A DNA stretch of 64,000 nucleotides from Streptococcus porcinus (GCF_901542335.1 NZ_LR594036.1:1984001-2048000); one strand, 5' to 3'; numbered from the stretch's first letter, positions 27,196-38,300 are shown. Translations and numbers: made by a program. Notes: generated by a model from the letters alone, not told the origin.

Positions 27196-28185
27196 TTATT
27201 GATAAAGCCCTATACTGGCAATCCATGCAACAATGACACGCGGCACCCCGTTTAAGAAACGTGAATAGAGGACAGATGGAACACCAACTTCAACAGTCTC
27301 TGACTCTGCCTCAGTTAAACCAAGTGCAACTGGGATAAAATCACAGCCATTTTGTGTATTGATAGCAAACAAAGCTGGTAAGGCCATTTGTGGTGGAATA
27401 TTTCCTTTACCAATTTCAACACCAATTAAAGTACCAATAATTTGTGAAATAACAGCCCCCGGACCTAACAACGGCGATAAAAATGGTAATGAACAAATAA
27501 AACCAATAATAACAAGCCCCCAAATATTTCCTGCTAGAGGAACCATTAACTTGGCTAACCAATTACCAACTCCCGACCCTTGAATAATCCCAATTAAAAG
27601 AGAAACAAAAGCCATAAATGGTAAAATAGTATTTAACATTGTTTGAATAGCATCGCGAGCTGCTTGGTTAAAAGTGGCAACGACTTTACCTGCTCCCATC
27701 CCTATGCGGGCAACAAAACTAGACTCTGCCCGTTGTTCTGTAATTTTTTTACTGGTGTCGTAGCTCCCCTTTGAGGAAACTTCTTGGCTGAGTTCACTAA
27801 GTGGTGCTGTTTCATCAGTTGTTGAAATTTGATTAAGGCCTACAGCAGAGACATAAATATCTTCTGTAATGTATTGCGCTAAGGGACCACTTTTTCCTGT
27901 AGCTACAATATTAATTGTCGGAATCCCTTTTTTAGGATAAATCCCACAACGCAAGGTTCCACCACAGTCAACAATAGCTAGGGCGATTTCCTGATCTGGA
28001 ATAGAAGTTTTAAAGCCATTAACAGCTTCCATACCTGTTAATGAAGCGATTTTGTCAACAATTTCTGGTTTTTCACCTCCACCAGTGATGTAGATAAATT
28101 TGTGCTTGGTTTCAGTTGGAGTAATAACAAGTGGGCCACCATAGCCACCACTACCTTTAACAACTTTTATACTTTGATAAACCAT
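27196..28185 (-). CDS. srlE: PTS glucitol/sorbitol EIIBC component
   Basis: Transports and phosphorylates sorbitol. Residues 1-~150 hold the IIB domain with Cys in [20 protein letters not shown]; a hydrophilic linker follows, then IIC segments with the family stretch [26 protein letters not shown]. The start is ATG 28185 (MVYQSIKV), with AAGGAG upstream; the 9 extra codons are not supported. 329 residues is the usual length. It is cotranscribed between srlA and srlB. Confidence 0.92.
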   Translation of the reverse strand: MVYQSIKVVKGSGGYGGPLVITPTETKHKFIYITGGGEKPEIVDKIASLTGMEAVNGFKTSIPDQEIALAIVDCGGTLRCGIYPKKGIPTINIVATGKSGPLAQYITEDIYVSAVGLNQISTTDETAPLSELSQEVSSKGSYDTSKKITEQRAESSFVARIGMGAGKVVATFNQAARDAIQTMLNTILPFMAFVSLLIGIIQGSGVGNWLAKLMVPLAGNIWGLVIIGFICSLPFLSPLLGPGAVISQIIGTLIGVEIGKGNIPPQMALPALFAINTQNGCDFIPVALGLTEAESETVEVGVPSVLYSRFLNGVPRVIVAWIASIGLYQ

Positions 28186-28204
28186 TTTCTTAAGCTCCTT
28201 TTTC

Positions 28205-28753
28205 TTAATCAAGTTTCACTGTTTTCCTTAGTGTCACACCTTGTTGCTTGGCAACGTAAGCAGTTGTAAAATCAGTTACCCAACCGCCAATAAAGTTCAT
28301 AATTAGACCTACAAGTAAGTAACGAATAGCTAATTCCATTTGGCTTAATCCTAATGTTTTAATACCCGTCGCGATACCTAACCAAACAAATAACTCACCG
28401 GGATTGATATGAGGAAAAACACCATTGGAAGTGTGACAAAATTGCATTTGTGAAGCAACATAACTAGGTTTATAATATTCAGGCATAAAGCGTCCCATAC
28501 TGATAGCCATTGGATTCCCAAGCATAAAAGCTGAGATAAAGGGAAGAATCATATAACGACTAATAGGATTTTTAGCAGATACAGCTGCCAGCTTATTCAC
28601 ACGCTCCTCACCTAATAAGGCAATAAAAGCATTCATAGCAACTAAGAGCATTAATACTACAGGAACAATACCTGTCATCCAACTAATAAAGGTTTCGCCA
28701 CCTAATTGAAAAAGTTTCATAAAACCTTCTGCGAATTTTGTAATATAATCCAT
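28205..28753 (-). CDS. srlA: PTS glucitol/sorbitol EIIC component
   Basis: Membrane channel component with about four to five hydrophobic segments in 182 residues and the conserved FGMPxxx-like [25 protein letters not shown] and [20 protein letters not shown] segments. Together with SrlE it forms the sorbitol translocator. It follows srlM after 12 bases. Confidence 0.92.
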   Translation of the reverse strand: MDYITKFAEGFMKLFQLGGETFISWMTGIVPVVLMLLVAMNAFIALLGEERVNKLAAVSAKNPISRYMILPFISAFMLGNPMAISMGRFMPEYYKPSYVASQMQFCHTSNGVFPHINPGELFVWLGIATGIKTLGLSQMELAIRYLLVGLIMNFIGGWVTDFTTAYVAKQQGVTLRKTVKLD

Positions 28754-28765
28754 TTTAAACTCCTT

Positions 28766-29242
28766 TTATTTTTTTAACTGATATTTTAAACGTGTCATTA
28801 GTCCCTTCACATGGACGTCCAGATCAAGTGCCGAACTATATTTTGGAGCTTCTTGATAAGACCCAGCCTCAATTTGTAAAAATAAATCTCTAGCATCTTC
28901 AATAGCAACCTGAAGAAGTTTGTTTTCCTGACGAATTAAGGGATTATAACTGTCAAAATAGTGGATATCTTGACCTATAAATTGTGGCATTTCTTTAAAA
29001 CGAGCAGCAACAGTTACACCTTGCATTTTACGTGCATCTAGAACTGTACCAGCTTGATCTATAGCGAACATAACAAGCGTGCCCGCTTTGACTTTACCTG
29101 ATCTGCGACCAATTGCTACACGACCTTTTTGGCGAAGCTGGGCGTAAACATGATTGAAATGCTTTAACTGCTTCATTCCTAATATGATTTGAACAAGATA
29201 TGCTACTATAACTATAATAGCGAAGACAACAATTGTATCCAT
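28766..29242 (-). CDS. srlM: Glucitol operon activator-like protein GutM
   Basis: 158 residues with an N-terminal membrane-spanning segment and a basic cytoplasmic part (GRVAIGRRSGKVKAGT). GutM family proteins accompany the sorbitol regulator and are described as operon activators. Start at ATG 29242, overlapping the srlR stop (TGATG), so translation is coupled. Ribosome site GAGGAA. Confidence 0.88.
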   Translation of the reverse strand: MDTIVVFAIIVIVAYLVQIILGMKQLKHFNHVYAQLRQKGRVAIGRRSGKVKAGTLVMFAIDQAGTVLDARKMQGVTVAARFKEMPQFIGQDIHYFDSYNPLIRQENKLLQVAIEDARDLFLQIEAGSYQEAPKYSSALDLDVHVKGLMTRLKYQLKK

Positions 29243-31110
29243 CAAAAAATTCCTCTTTCTTCAGTCAATTGAATAAAAGCTTCTTGCGTTTCAAGCGACA
29301 TTAATTCCCTCTTTAAGATAGGATCATTTGAAATCCTAAAGATATCGTCATAAAGTTCCAGCAACTCCGACTCCATTTCTTCTTCAATTTTTGCAGGGAT
29401 CGCTATCATAAAAATCAGGGTTGCTTGCTGGCCATTTTCTTGATAAGGCCTATCTAAAATGCCTGCCATCAGTATTGGTTTTTTGTCTAGCTGGTTAAGA
29501 GCATGGGGAAGGGCAATCTGATTTCCAAATATGGTTGACTGGACTCTTTCTCTCTGGATAATTCTTTCAGTAAAGCCACAATCAACCAAACCTTCTCTAA
29601 CTAAAGCGTCAGCCATTTTTGTCAAGATATCGGGATAGGTTCCTTCTGTTTGTAATCTCATGAAACGGATAATATTGCTCTGCAATCGTTTTTGATGGAA
29701 ATAATGCACCCTTTGCCATTCATTTTGTAACCATTGATCATTAAATAAATTAGTAATCTGGACCAGTGGAGATTTTAACTGGCCAAATTTGAGGGGTACT
29801 GTTGTAAAAATTGCAAAGTAATCATCATCTTTTTCTGGATTAAACTGTTCCTCAGAGAATTGGGAAATTTCAATATCTGGACCTAGAACTTTTGCTAAAC
29901 GCTGACAAATCAAATGAGCTGTTCCCCTACCTGTAGTACAAACAACTGCTATTTTTTTTGTGCTTTTTTCTCTAACCTTATCCTTATCACGCATAATCAG
30001 TTCAAAGTAAAGGGCTAAATAGCTACATTCAGATAACTCAAGCGGTGTTGAAAAGACTTCCTCTAAAACCTTACCTGCTACAGTCGCCATTTCAAATGCT
30101 AAGGGGTACTTGTGTTGAATTTCCCCGTGAAAAAGGTCGTTTGCTTGGATATGAAAAATCAAACGATTAACTAAAAATTTAAGATGGGTATGCATCTCAA
30201 GGAATAGTTTATGGTCATCAAAATGAACCAGTAGCCTATCCTTTACTTGCGCAATCATCTTTTGATACAAGTTAATAAAGTCCGGATCTAGCATCCCTTC
30301 TTGATAAGACAATCCTTCTATGTACTGTGTATTAAGAGCAAAAGAAATGAAGTTTCGCTCAAAGTAACTCATTGAAATATGATAATCCAACTCTAAATGA
30401 TAAACGATTTCTTCCATAAAACTTGTTGAATTAACTTCATTACTATAGAAGGGGATAGCCGTTGACAAGTGATGATTTTCCTGAATTCGTTTGATACTTA
30501 TAGCAATTGTATTTGTCAGCAATTCTTGAATTCTTCGCGGAAGACGATAAGATGAATAGACTTTCTCCAAGAAGGAGTAACTATCTTTTTTTAAAATTTC
30601 CGGATCAAAATAATTATAAACATGGTGGATAAATAGAAGCCTTAATTGCATTTCTGCTCCATAAATTTGGATCCCTCGGTTTGGAATACCCTTGATAGAG
30701 ACTTGGTAATCACGAGCAATCATTTTGGCAGTCTTTAAGTCTTTATTGATTGTACTTCTACTTACAGCAAGTTCTTCGGCCAAATCGTCGATAATTATGG
30801 GGGAAGTCGCCTCAAGCAAACGCTTTAAGATATAAGCAACTCGTTTACTAGCTGAGTTAAAATCACTTGCTTTGCGTAAACTTCCAGTTAATATGGTTTC
30901 GAACCTTGCATAATCATATACAGCTAGTTCAATAAGATTATTCTGCTGAATAATTTCAATGTCACCATCTAGAACTGTATTTAATTGTTCAATACTTTTT
31001 GTTAGTGTTTGTGGACTAATCTGCAGCCGCTTTCTTAAATCATCAAAAGTTATCTGATTTTGAATCACTAACGCTTCTAAGATGTCATACCAACGGTTAA
31101 CTAATGCCAC
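29242..31110 (-). CDS. srlR: Sorbitol operon transcriptional regulator (BglG/MtlR class, PRDs + EIIA)
   Basis: PTS-controlled activator, 622 residues. Order: two N-terminal helix-turn-helix parts (DLRKRLQISPQTLTKSIEQL; ELAVSRSTINKDLKTAK), two PRD domains in the middle with their histidines (e.g. HHLSTAIPFYSNEV, LHTHLK-like HLKFLVNRLIFHI), an EIIB-like part with CTTGRGTAHLICQRL, and a C-terminal EIIA-type domain with QIALPHALN carrying the phospho-histidine. Activity should depend on phosphorylation by HPr and sorbitol EIIs. I start at GTG 31110 (AAAGGA six bases upstream), 23 bases past srlD; a longer frame from 31152 overlaps srlD without a ribosome site. Confidence 0.88.
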   Translation of the reverse strand: MALVNRWYDILEALVIQNQITFDDLRKRLQISPQTLTKSIEQLNTVLDGDIEIIQQNNLIELAVYDYARFETILTGSLRKASDFNSASKRVAYILKRLLEATSPIIIDDLAEELAVSRSTINKDLKTAKMIARDYQVSIKGIPNRGIQIYGAEMQLRLLFIHHVYNYFDPEILKKDSYSFLEKVYSSYRLPRRIQELLTNTIAISIKRIQENHHLSTAIPFYSNEVNSTSFMEEIVYHLELDYHISMSYFERNFISFALNTQYIEGLSYQEGMLDPDFINLYQKMIAQVKDRLLVHFDDHKLFLEMHTHLKFLVNRLIFHIQANDLFHGEIQHKYPLAFEMATVAGKVLEEVFSTPLELSECSYLALYFELIMRDKDKVREKSTKKIAVVCTTGRGTAHLICQRLAKVLGPDIEISQFSEEQFNPEKDDDYFAIFTTVPLKFGQLKSPLVQITNLFNDQWLQNEWQRVHYFHQKRLQSNIIRFMRLQTEGTYPDILTKMADALVREGLVDCGFTERIIQRERVQSTIFGNQIALPHALNQLDKKPILMAGILDRPYQENGQQATLIFMIAIPAKIEEEMESELLELYDDIFRISNDPILKRELMSLETQEAFIQLTEERGIF

Positions 31111-31132
31111 GACTATCCTTTCTAACGGGATG

Positions 31133-31933
31133 TCATCCTCTTGTCTTCCCACCTGCTACATTGGTTGTAATTCCAGTAATATAGCTTGATCTGTCAGAAA
31201 TATAATAGGCAACAAGATCCGCAACTTCACTGAGTTTACCACTACGTCCAAGTGGAGTCGTACTTGTGGATGAATACCCCGCACGAATTTCTTCAACGGT
31301 TTTTCCTCTAGTATATCCCAAAGCTTCTTCATAGGCGAATGTCCTTAAGCCTGTAGCTTCCATAATACCAGGAGCTATTCCAACAACACGTACTCCGTGC
31401 TTTCCTAACTCTTTTGACCATGAGCGGGTGTAAGAATAGACTGCTGCTTTTGTAGCAGCATAAACACTTTGTCCTTCAGAACCTTCAAGTCCTGCTTCAG
31501 ACGCCATGTTGATGATAACACCAGATTTTTGTTCTACCAAAATTCGGCCAACTGCTTGACTAACTAAATAAAGGCCCTTTTGATTAATAGTTGTTATTTT
31601 GTCAAAAGTCTCATCGTCTAACTCGTATTGACCACGAGGATTCTTCGGGTCAACTAATAAACGTGGGATATTAATTCCCGCATTATTAACTAACGCATCT
31701 ATCTTACCAAACCGCTCCAAAACTTTTGACACACCATTTTCCACTTCTTTACGAGAAGTCACATCCACCTGAACAAACATCAGATTAGGATGCTTTAAAG
31801 CATTGTCTACGATGTCAAAATTCGCAACCAGAACATCAAGCTCCAATAGTTCCTCCACTATAGCTTTACCAATGCCAGATGAGGCACCCGTAACAATCAC
31901 TGCCTTACCAGCAATATTTAACCAGTCTGTCAT
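31133..31933 (-). CDS. srlD: Sorbitol-6-phosphate 2-dehydrogenase (SDR)
   Basis: Oxidises sorbitol-6-phosphate to fructose-6-phosphate, feeding glycolysis. Short-chain dehydrogenase of 266 residues: TGASSGIGKA (NAD binding), NNAGI, catalytic Ser in MASEAG, and YAATK (Tyr-x-x-x-Lys). First gene of the operon, 3' of a promoter with cre at 31965-31983. GGAGGAATGG precedes the ATG. Confidence 0.92.
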   Translation of the reverse strand: MTDWLNIAGKAVIVTGASSGIGKAIVEELLELDVLVANFDIVDNALKHPNLMFVQVDVTSRKEVENGVSKVLERFGKIDALVNNAGINIPRLLVDPKNPRGQYELDDETFDKITTINQKGLYLVSQAVGRILVEQKSGVIINMASEAGLEGSEGQSVYAATKAAVYSYTRSWSKELGKHGVRVVGIAPGIMEATGLRTFAYEEALGYTRGKTVEEIRAGYSSTSTTPLGRSGKLSEVADLVAYYISDRSSYITGITTNVAGGKTRG

Positions 31934-31964
31934 TCCATTCCTCCTTTTTTATAATTACCAGTTA

Positions 31965-31983
31965 ATTATAAAACGCTTTCAAA
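31965..31983 (-). promoter_or_regulatory. Sorbitol operon -10 box and cre-like site
   Basis: Minus strand TTTGAAAGCGTTTTAT (31968-31983) fits the cre consensus with one mismatch and overlaps TATAAT (31965-31970). The -35 (TTAATT) is weak, so the operon likely needs SrlR activation and is repressed by CcpA. Confidence 0.6.
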
Positions 31984-32044
31984 CTAAAATTAAGACAGCC
32001 TTTTTTATCAACTCTTAAAATTTGTGATACTAATCAAGCCCAAA

Positions 32045-32064
32045 CAAAAAAGCCCCTAAGGGCT
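32045..32064 (-). terminator. pgi terminator
   Basis: AGCCC-CTAA-GGGCT hairpin followed by TTTTTTG on the minus strand, just after the pgi stop. Confidence 0.85.
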
Positions 32065-32079
32065 TTTAACGTATGACTT

Positions 32080-33429
32080 TTAGAGTCGAGCATTTAACTC
32101 TGCACCTAGTTCTTCAAATCCAGGTTTACCAAGTAGGGCGAACATATTTTTCTTGTAAGCTTCAACACCTGGTTGATCAAATGGGTTAACACCATTTAGA
32201 TAACCTGAAAGTGCAATTGCAATTTCAAAGAAGTAAATGGTATAGCCTAACGTAAACTCATCTTGGTTAGGGATTGTTAAGTAGGTATTTGGAACACCAC
32301 CATCTGTATGGGCAAGAAGAACACCATCTGTCGCTTTTTTATTGACAAAGTCCACATCTTTACCTTGTAAGTAACCTAAACCATCAAGATCAGCTGCTTC
32401 AGTTGGAATAGTAATATTTTTACGTGGTTTATCCACACGAATAACAGTTTCAAAAAGATTACGGTAACCTTCTTGGATAAATTGTCCTAAGGAATGTAAA
32501 TCTGTTGAGAAATTAGCTGAAGTTGGATAAATACCTTTTTGATCCTTACCTTCTGATTCACCAGCTAATTGTTTCCACCACTCACTAAAGTATTGAAGTG
32601 ACGGTTCGTAGTTGGCAAACACTTCAGTGATATATCCTTTGCGATAAAGAATATTTCGGATAACAGCATACTGATAAGCTTCATTTTCAGAGATTTTTTC
32701 TGAAGAATAAGCTTGACGAGCTGCATTAGCACCTTCCATCAATTTAGTAATGTCTGCACCTGAAGCAGCAATCGGAAGTAAACCAACTGGTGTTAAAACA
32801 GTAAAGCGACCACCTACGCTATCTGGAACAACAAAAGTTTCCCAGCCATTAGCGTCAGCTTCTACCTTGACAGCACCTTTAGCCTTATCGGTTGTAGCAT
32901 AGATACGTTTGTTAGCTTCATCTTGACCGTATTTTTTAACAAGAAGTTCTTTAAAAACACGAAAAGCAATCGCAGGTTCAGTGGTTGTGCCTGATTTTGA
33001 AATCACATTAACTGAGAAATCCTTATCAGCAACATAGTCAACTAAATCAGCAAGGTAGTTAGAAGAGATTGAGTTCCCGGCATAGAGAATCTGGGGTGCC
33101 TTACGTTCTTCAGCAGTTTGTAAGTTAACAAATGAATTGCTTAAAAAATCAATAGCAGCACGCGCACCAAGATATGACCCACCAATACCAATAACAACGA
33201 GTACTTCGCTATCAGATTGGATTTTAGTCGCTGCTTTTTGAATACGAGCAAATTCTTCTTTATCATAATCTTCTGGTAAATTCAACCAGCCTGTCATTTC
33301 AGCTCCAGGACCTGTTCCCTGACGTAAAGCCGCGTCAGCTGCAGAAACATGCATCTGCATATAGTCTAATTCATGTGGTGCAACGAATTGTCCAAGGACT
33401 TTTGAATAATCAAATTTAATATGTGACAT
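32080..33429 (-). CDS. pgi: Glucose-6-phosphate isomerase
   Basis: Interconverts glucose-6-P and fructose-6-P. Signature blocks [38 protein letters not shown] and [18 protein letters not shown] are clear; 449 residues matches the Gram-positive short enzyme. Start ATG 33429 with AAGGGG upstream. It has its own promoter (33464-33492) and terminator, between the sorbitol operon and ffs. Confidence 0.97.
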   Translation of the reverse strand: MSHIKFDYSKVLGQFVAPHELDYMQMHVSAADAALRQGTGPGAEMTGWLNLPEDYDKEEFARIQKAATKIQSDSEVLVVIGIGGSYLGARAAIDFLSNSFVNLQTAEERKAPQILYAGNSISSNYLADLVDYVADKDFSVNVISKSGTTTEPAIAFRVFKELLVKKYGQDEANKRIYATTDKAKGAVKVEADANGWETFVVPDSVGGRFTVLTPVGLLPIAASGADITKLMEGANAARQAYSSEKISENEAYQYAVIRNILYRKGYITEVFANYEPSLQYFSEWWKQLAGESEGKDQKGIYPTSANFSTDLHSLGQFIQEGYRNLFETVIRVDKPRKNITIPTEAADLDGLGYLQGKDVDFVNKKATDGVLLAHTDGGVPNTYLTIPNQDEFTLGYTIYFFEIAIALSGYLNGVNPFDQPGVEAYKKNMFALLGKPGFEELGAELNARL

Positions 33430-33463
33430 AATATACCCCTTATAATTTTTGCCTTCATTTACT

Positions 33464-33492
33464 ATATTAACTCTTTGTTATCATTTTTTCAA
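33464..33492 (-). promoter_or_regulatory. pgi promoter
   Basis: Minus strand TTGAAA (33487-33492), 17-base spacer, TAATAT (33464-33469), about 35 bases before pgi. Confidence 0.65.
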
Positions 33493-33576
33493 TCATTTTG
33501 AAGCTTTTTTCACAATGTGTGAAATCTTTCTCTACTTTCAGAAAAAACACATGAAAATAGCGCTTCCTATAAAAAG

Positions 33577-33660
33577 AAAAAAATAGAGCACACACCCGAA
33601 ATCGCTTAGGGCTGCTGGATTCCTCCCCTGACCCACTTCACGCACAAGTGTTGCTCCACC
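33577..33660 (-). ncRNA. ffs: Small SRP (4.5S/scRNA) RNA
   Basis: Reads on the minus strand with the domain IV core GTCAGGGGAGGAATCCAGCA: the symmetric-loop AGGAA-type sequence that binds Ffh. The ends pair as GGAGCAAC... / ...GTGTGTGCTC, closing a single long hairpin as in short streptococcal SRP RNA, then a T-run (33571-33585). A promoter is at 33665-33693. Confidence 0.9.
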
Positions 33661-33664
33661 TAAT

Positions 33665-33693
33665 ATTCTACCATTAAAAGGACTGATTGGCAA
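33665..33693 (-). promoter_or_regulatory. ffs promoter inside the end of tadA
   Basis: Minus strand TTGCCA (33688-33693), 17-base spacer, TAGAAT (33665-33670), about seven bases before the predicted RNA start. The -35 lies within the last codons of tadA. Confidence 0.75.
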
Positions 33694-34204
33694 GACCTGA
33701 ACTTGCTTGCGCTTTAACTAGCTTTTTAGCTTCTTTCTTCTGGAGACGGCTCTGATGGAAAAAATCCTGCATAATTTTAGCACATTCTACTTCTAGAAGA
33801 CCACTTTCTAATTCCACCCGATGATTCAGTCTTTGGTCCGTTAAAATCTGGTATAAGCTCCCTGCACCACCAAATTTTTGATTGGGAGCTCCAAAAATCA
33901 CATGCGGTATCCTTGCTAGTCCAATAGCACCACTGCACATAACACAGGGTTCAATCGTTACAAAAAGAGTAGTTTCTAGTAATCTCCAATTTCCTTCGTG
34001 AACATTTGCTTCATTAATTGCCATAATTTCTGCATGCATAATAGCTTGATTTAGCTCTTCTCTGGCATTATGCCCGCGTCCGATAATTTTTCCTTCCTTA
34101 ACAATGACACAACCTATTGGAATTTCAGCTTTTACCAAAGATTTCTCGGCCTCTTTCAAAGCTTCACGCATGAAAAATTCTTTTTCATCTTGACTATATG
34201 CCAT
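33674..34204 (-). CDS. tadA: tRNA-specific adenosine deaminase
   Basis: Deaminates A34 to inosine in tRNA-Arg(ACG). Zinc-dependent deaminase: HAE in AIMHAEIMAINEA (zinc His, proton-shuttle Glu) and PCVMC in TIEPCVMCSGAIGLARI. 176 residues; the basic tail resembles streptococcal TadA. Start ATG 34204 overlaps the stop of the metallo-hydrolase gene (TAATG); the eight extra codons of the longer frame have no support. Confidence 0.95.
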   Translation of the reverse strand: MAYSQDEKEFFMREALKEAEKSLVKAEIPIGCVIVKEGKIIGRGHNAREELNQAIMHAEIMAINEANVHEGNWRLLETTLFVTIEPCVMCSGAIGLARIPHVIFGAPNQKFGGAGSLYQILTDQRLNHRVELESGLLEVECAKIMQDFFHQSRLQKKEAKKLVKAQASSGLANQSF

Positions 34205-34983
34205 TAGTTCATACTTCCTAAGTCCCATGATTTATGAGGAAATGCTAATTCTACTGGAATAGGGCCTGCATATTTTTGCGTTTCCTCTTTTAATATTTCG
34301 AGGTGACGACTTGGATCAACACCCTGCGGTGGGAGAGGAGGCATATGGGTGAGAGCTAGTTTTTTTACCTTAGCTTGCTGAGCAATTTGCCCGGCTTCTT
34401 TAGTGGTTAAGTGCGCTATATGATTTTCATTACCTTCATAAAGATAAACATCTGCCAAAAAGAGATCTGCATCTGCTGCAAATAAAGCTAAATCATCAAA
34501 ATAACCAGTATCTGCAGTAAAGACTAGAACCTGTCCTGTTTGCCTCTCGACAATACGAAAAGCATAGCAAACAACAGGATGAACCGTTTTAATAAAGGAA
34601 ATATCAAAAGGGCCAATGGATTGTGAACCTTCCACATCATAAGCTACACCAACAGAGACATCTGGTAAGCTTAATTTGGCAAATTCAGTTTGGTCTTCAT
34701 TGTGTGCATAAATAGGTAATAGTTTAGGTTCCCATAGCTGCTTGGGGTAGAGTTGACGATAGTGACGAAGAACACCCAAATCAGCCACATGGTCAGGATG
34801 ATAATGACTGATGATAACGGCATCTAAATCTAGAGGACTCACTACTTTTTCTAATTCATTTAAAGCACGGCTACCAGCATCCATTAGGAGCTGAAAGCCA
34901 TCATGGCCAGTCAAAAGATATGAGGTTGTCCCTTGATCTTTATAAGGATATCCTCCCCAAGAGCCTAAGGTTGTAATTTTCAT
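34204..34983 (-). CDS. Metallo-beta-lactamase fold hydrolase (YhfI/RNase Z-like)
   Basis: 259 residues with the metal motif HYHPDH in AVIISHYHPDHVADLG, further ligands in TVHPVV, VFTADTGYFDD and the C-terminal ALTHMPPLP. It starts KITTLGSWGGYPYKDQGTTSYLL, as in YhfI-type proteins, small hydrolases near cyclic phosphodiesterases and RNase Z. Exact substrate unknown. Cytoplasmic; upstream partner of tadA with overlapping codons. Confidence 0.85.
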   Translation of the reverse strand: MKITTLGSWGGYPYKDQGTTSYLLTGHDGFQLLMDAGSRALNELEKVVSPLDLDAVIISHYHPDHVADLGVLRHYRQLYPKQLWEPKLLPIYAHNEDQTEFAKLSLPDVSVGVAYDVEGSQSIGPFDISFIKTVHPVVCYAFRIVERQTGQVLVFTADTGYFDDLALFAADADLFLADVYLYEGNENHIAHLTTKEAGQIAQQAKVKKLALTHMPPLPPQGVDPSRHLEILKEETQKYAGPIPVELAFPHKSWDLGSMN

Positions 34984-35052
34984 AAGACTAAACCTTCTTT
35001 CTTCATTTCCATTATTATATCAGAAATCCTCACTTCTAGCTTTCTTGAAGAA

Positions 35053-35084
35053 TAAAAAACAAGCCCCCCTGAAGGCCTGTTTTT
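35053..35084 (-). terminator. bioY terminator
   Basis: Stem ACAGGCC / GGCTTGT with a GT pair, then TTTTT on the minus strand, 30 bases past the bioY stop. Confidence 0.75.
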
Positions 35085-35113
35085 AAACAAAGAACAAAGT
35101 CTTTATTTACTCA

Positions 35114-35650
35114 CTACCGAATATTAATGTATGACTCTCTTAACTTTAATGCAAGAAGAGTCGCAAGTGCTGCCTTAATAGTATCTCCTGGAATGAAGGC
35201 AAGATTAGAGACCAATGCCGCACTGATTGGCATTCCTGTATGAATGGACAACCAAATAGCACCAAAGATATCTACTAAAAGTACACCTACCACCCAAATG
35301 AGGGCAAAAATCATGAGTTTACTCTGCTTTTTAAACAGGTTAAAAAGAAAAGCAAAAAGAAAGGGAACTAGAAGCCAAGCAAAAACATACCCTGCGGTTG
35401 GCCCCATAAACACTGGAACTGTCGTGGCTTTACCTGAAAAAACTGGAACAAAAAATCCAACTAATAAGAATAAAAGAACGGACATACTTCCCTTTTTGCC
35501 ACCCAATAGCAAAGCTGCAAGTATAATTCCCATATTTTGCAAAACGATAGGAACAGGAATGAAGCCCAGTGGGATTGGGGGGATAAATCCAAGGATAATA
35601 ATCAAGGTTGTCATCATAGCCACGTAGGCTAAGTCTTTAGTTGTAAACAT
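35114..35650 (-). CDS. bioY: Biotin transporter BioY (ECF S component)
   Basis: Substrate-binding membrane subunit of the energy-coupling-factor biotin importer. 178 residues, six hydrophobic segments; MGPTAGYVFAWLL and GKKGSMSVLLFLLVGFFVPVF are the BioY signatures. ECF ATPases are not present here and are probably shared. It starts two bases after the CHY zinc-finger gene ends, so the two are one operon. Confidence 0.93.
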   Translation of the reverse strand: MFTTKDLAYVAMMTTLIIILGFIPPIPLGFIPVPIVLQNMGIILAALLLGGKKGSMSVLLFLLVGFFVPVFSGKATTVPVFMGPTAGYVFAWLLVPFLFAFLFNLFKKQSKLMIFALIWVVGVLLVDIFGAIWLSIHTGMPISAALVSNLAFIPGDTIKAALATLLALKLRESYINIR

Positions 35651-35652
35651 CT

Positions 35653-35958
35653 TTACTCCTTTTTAAAATAGATAGCTTTATGAAAAGCACATTTTGGATT
35701 AAAAGCTTTGTTACAATAGGGACAATATCCCCCTTCATAGGCCTCTAAGCTCAGCTGACTCTTACAAGAGCCACATAATACTGGAAAGGATTCAGTTTTG
35801 CCGCTGGGGCTAAAACGATGATCCTCTAAACTATCGTGGCACTGGTAACAGGCATAGTATTTTTGACAAGCTTGGCATTTTAAAGTAACAATATCTTTAG
35901 GTCCATGATAATGACAGCAACGTGATTCATGATCTAAATCCATTCCATAATAATCCAT
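35653..35958 (-). CDS. CHY zinc finger protein
   Basis: 101-residue protein packed with Cys/His pairs: RCCHYHGPKDIVTLKCQ, CQKYYACYQCHD, LCGSCKSQ and CPYCNKAFNPKCAFH, the CHY-zinc finger pattern binding several zinc ions. Function in bacteria is not known. It is the first gene before bioY; ribosome site AAAGAGA before ATG 35958. Confidence 0.88.
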   Translation of the reverse strand: MDYYGMDLDHESRCCHYHGPKDIVTLKCQACQKYYACYQCHDSLEDHRFSPSGKTESFPVLCGSCKSQLSLEAYEGGYCPYCNKAFNPKCAFHKAIYFKKE

Positions 35959-36042
35959 AATATCTCTTTTCTGTCTATCAGTTTAATGAAAAACAGCACC
36001 TTTGTCAACCTTGTTTTAAAAATCAGGTAACTATAGAACACT

Positions 36043-36069
36043 AAAAAAACAGAGCTAAACTCTGTTTTT

Positions 36070-36070
<1 letters not shown>
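36043..36070. terminator. tgt terminator
   Basis: Hairpin ACAGAG / CTCTGT with A-run and T-run on the two sides, overlapping the tgt stop; usable on both strands. Confidence 0.8.
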
Positions 36071-37251
<1,181 letters not shown>

Positions 37252-37399
37252 TCAAACTAAGTATGACCTAGACTTTTTCGTCTATAGCTCTATTATTCTA
37301 TCAAAAAAAAGAGGGCTTGTCATGACCCTTAAGGAACAATCTAGTATTCGAAAAGCTTTCTAACTTATGCTATAATAAAATATACTAAAAGGAGGCTAA

Positions 37400-38167
37400 A
37401 TGAAATTATCTCAATACAAAACCCAAGCTAAAGCTACACTAAAAGGCTTGCCTGGTAAATACCAGTTATTTTTTCTTCCCATTTTATTTATTTTCTTTTT
37501 AATTAGTGTTCAAATTCATCAAAATTATTTAATTGAAGAACAAATTCAACTGTCTATCTTTGCTTCAATCTTTCCAACCATTCTAAATATTATCTCGAGC
37601 TTATTAGGTCTCTCCGCTGCTTTTACCATCTTAAAGGTCATTCGACGCCAGCAAAACCGAGTATCTTTTAATGATATAGGCCTCAGCTTTTCTAGACCTT
37701 TTTTCTGGAAAATTCTCTTCCTTGGCTTGATTCGTTAGCTCCTTTTATTGGTTTGGTCACTTATTTTTTTTGTTGGGGTCGGAATCATAGTATTAGGTAT
37801 CTATCTCTATCAGATGAATGGTTTATCGGTAGCGCTTTTTCCCCTTATTATTGGGGTTATGACTAGTCTTATTGGTCTTGCTATTGCTATTAATCGTCAA
37901 TATGCCTATTCAAAAAGCCAGTATATTTTATTTGATCAATTACAAAATGGAAACTATACTGGAGCATCAGATATCATTGATAAGAGTGTCTCCTTAACAA
38001 AAGGTTACAAGTGGAAAAATTTTCTTTTACATCTTAGTTTTCTAGGATGGTTTATTCTCTTACTATTATCTTTTGGGTTATTAATCATTTATCTCTATCC
38101 TTACCTAATAACCTCTGAACTCTATTTCTACGAAGACCTTAAAGCTTCTAAAGAAGTGGTAAAGTAG
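37400..38167 (+). pseudogene. DUF975 membrane protein interrupted by an in-frame amber codon
   Basis: A single frame from ATG 37400 (AGGAGG upstream) to 38167 is broken only by TAG at 37736-37738, between ...FLGLIR and LLLLVWSL. Read through, the 255-residue product has about four to five membrane segments and matches DUF975 integral membrane proteins (function unknown): N-terminal KAKATLKG-like start and the paired hydrophobic spans. Nothing else is lost, so the change is a recent point mutation (or sequence error). Confidence is in the gene family and the stop, not in loss of function. Confidence 0.75.
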
Positions 38168-38224
38168 CAGAAGTAATACCTAAAACAAATCTAGATAAAA
38201 CATCTTCTTTTATTATATGATATG

Positions 38225-38239
38225 AAAAAACCAACAAGG
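38225..38239. terminator. Left arm of a bidirectional terminator split by the IS
   Basis: AAAAAACCAACAAGG. Its partner CCTTGTTGGTTTTT lies at 39680-39693. Without the IS the arms would be six bases apart, serving both the DUF975 gene and perR. Confidence 0.85.
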
Positions 38240-38300
38240 CTATATGTACTGACCCCCAAAAGTTGGACATTATATTTTAAGCAAAGGATTTAGTTCTGTA

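Noticed and set aside
35244..35627. 127-codon plus-strand frame opposite bioY
   Set aside because: Antisense to a clear membrane transporter; Lys/Pro-rich composition is what an antisense of hydrophobic codons gives.
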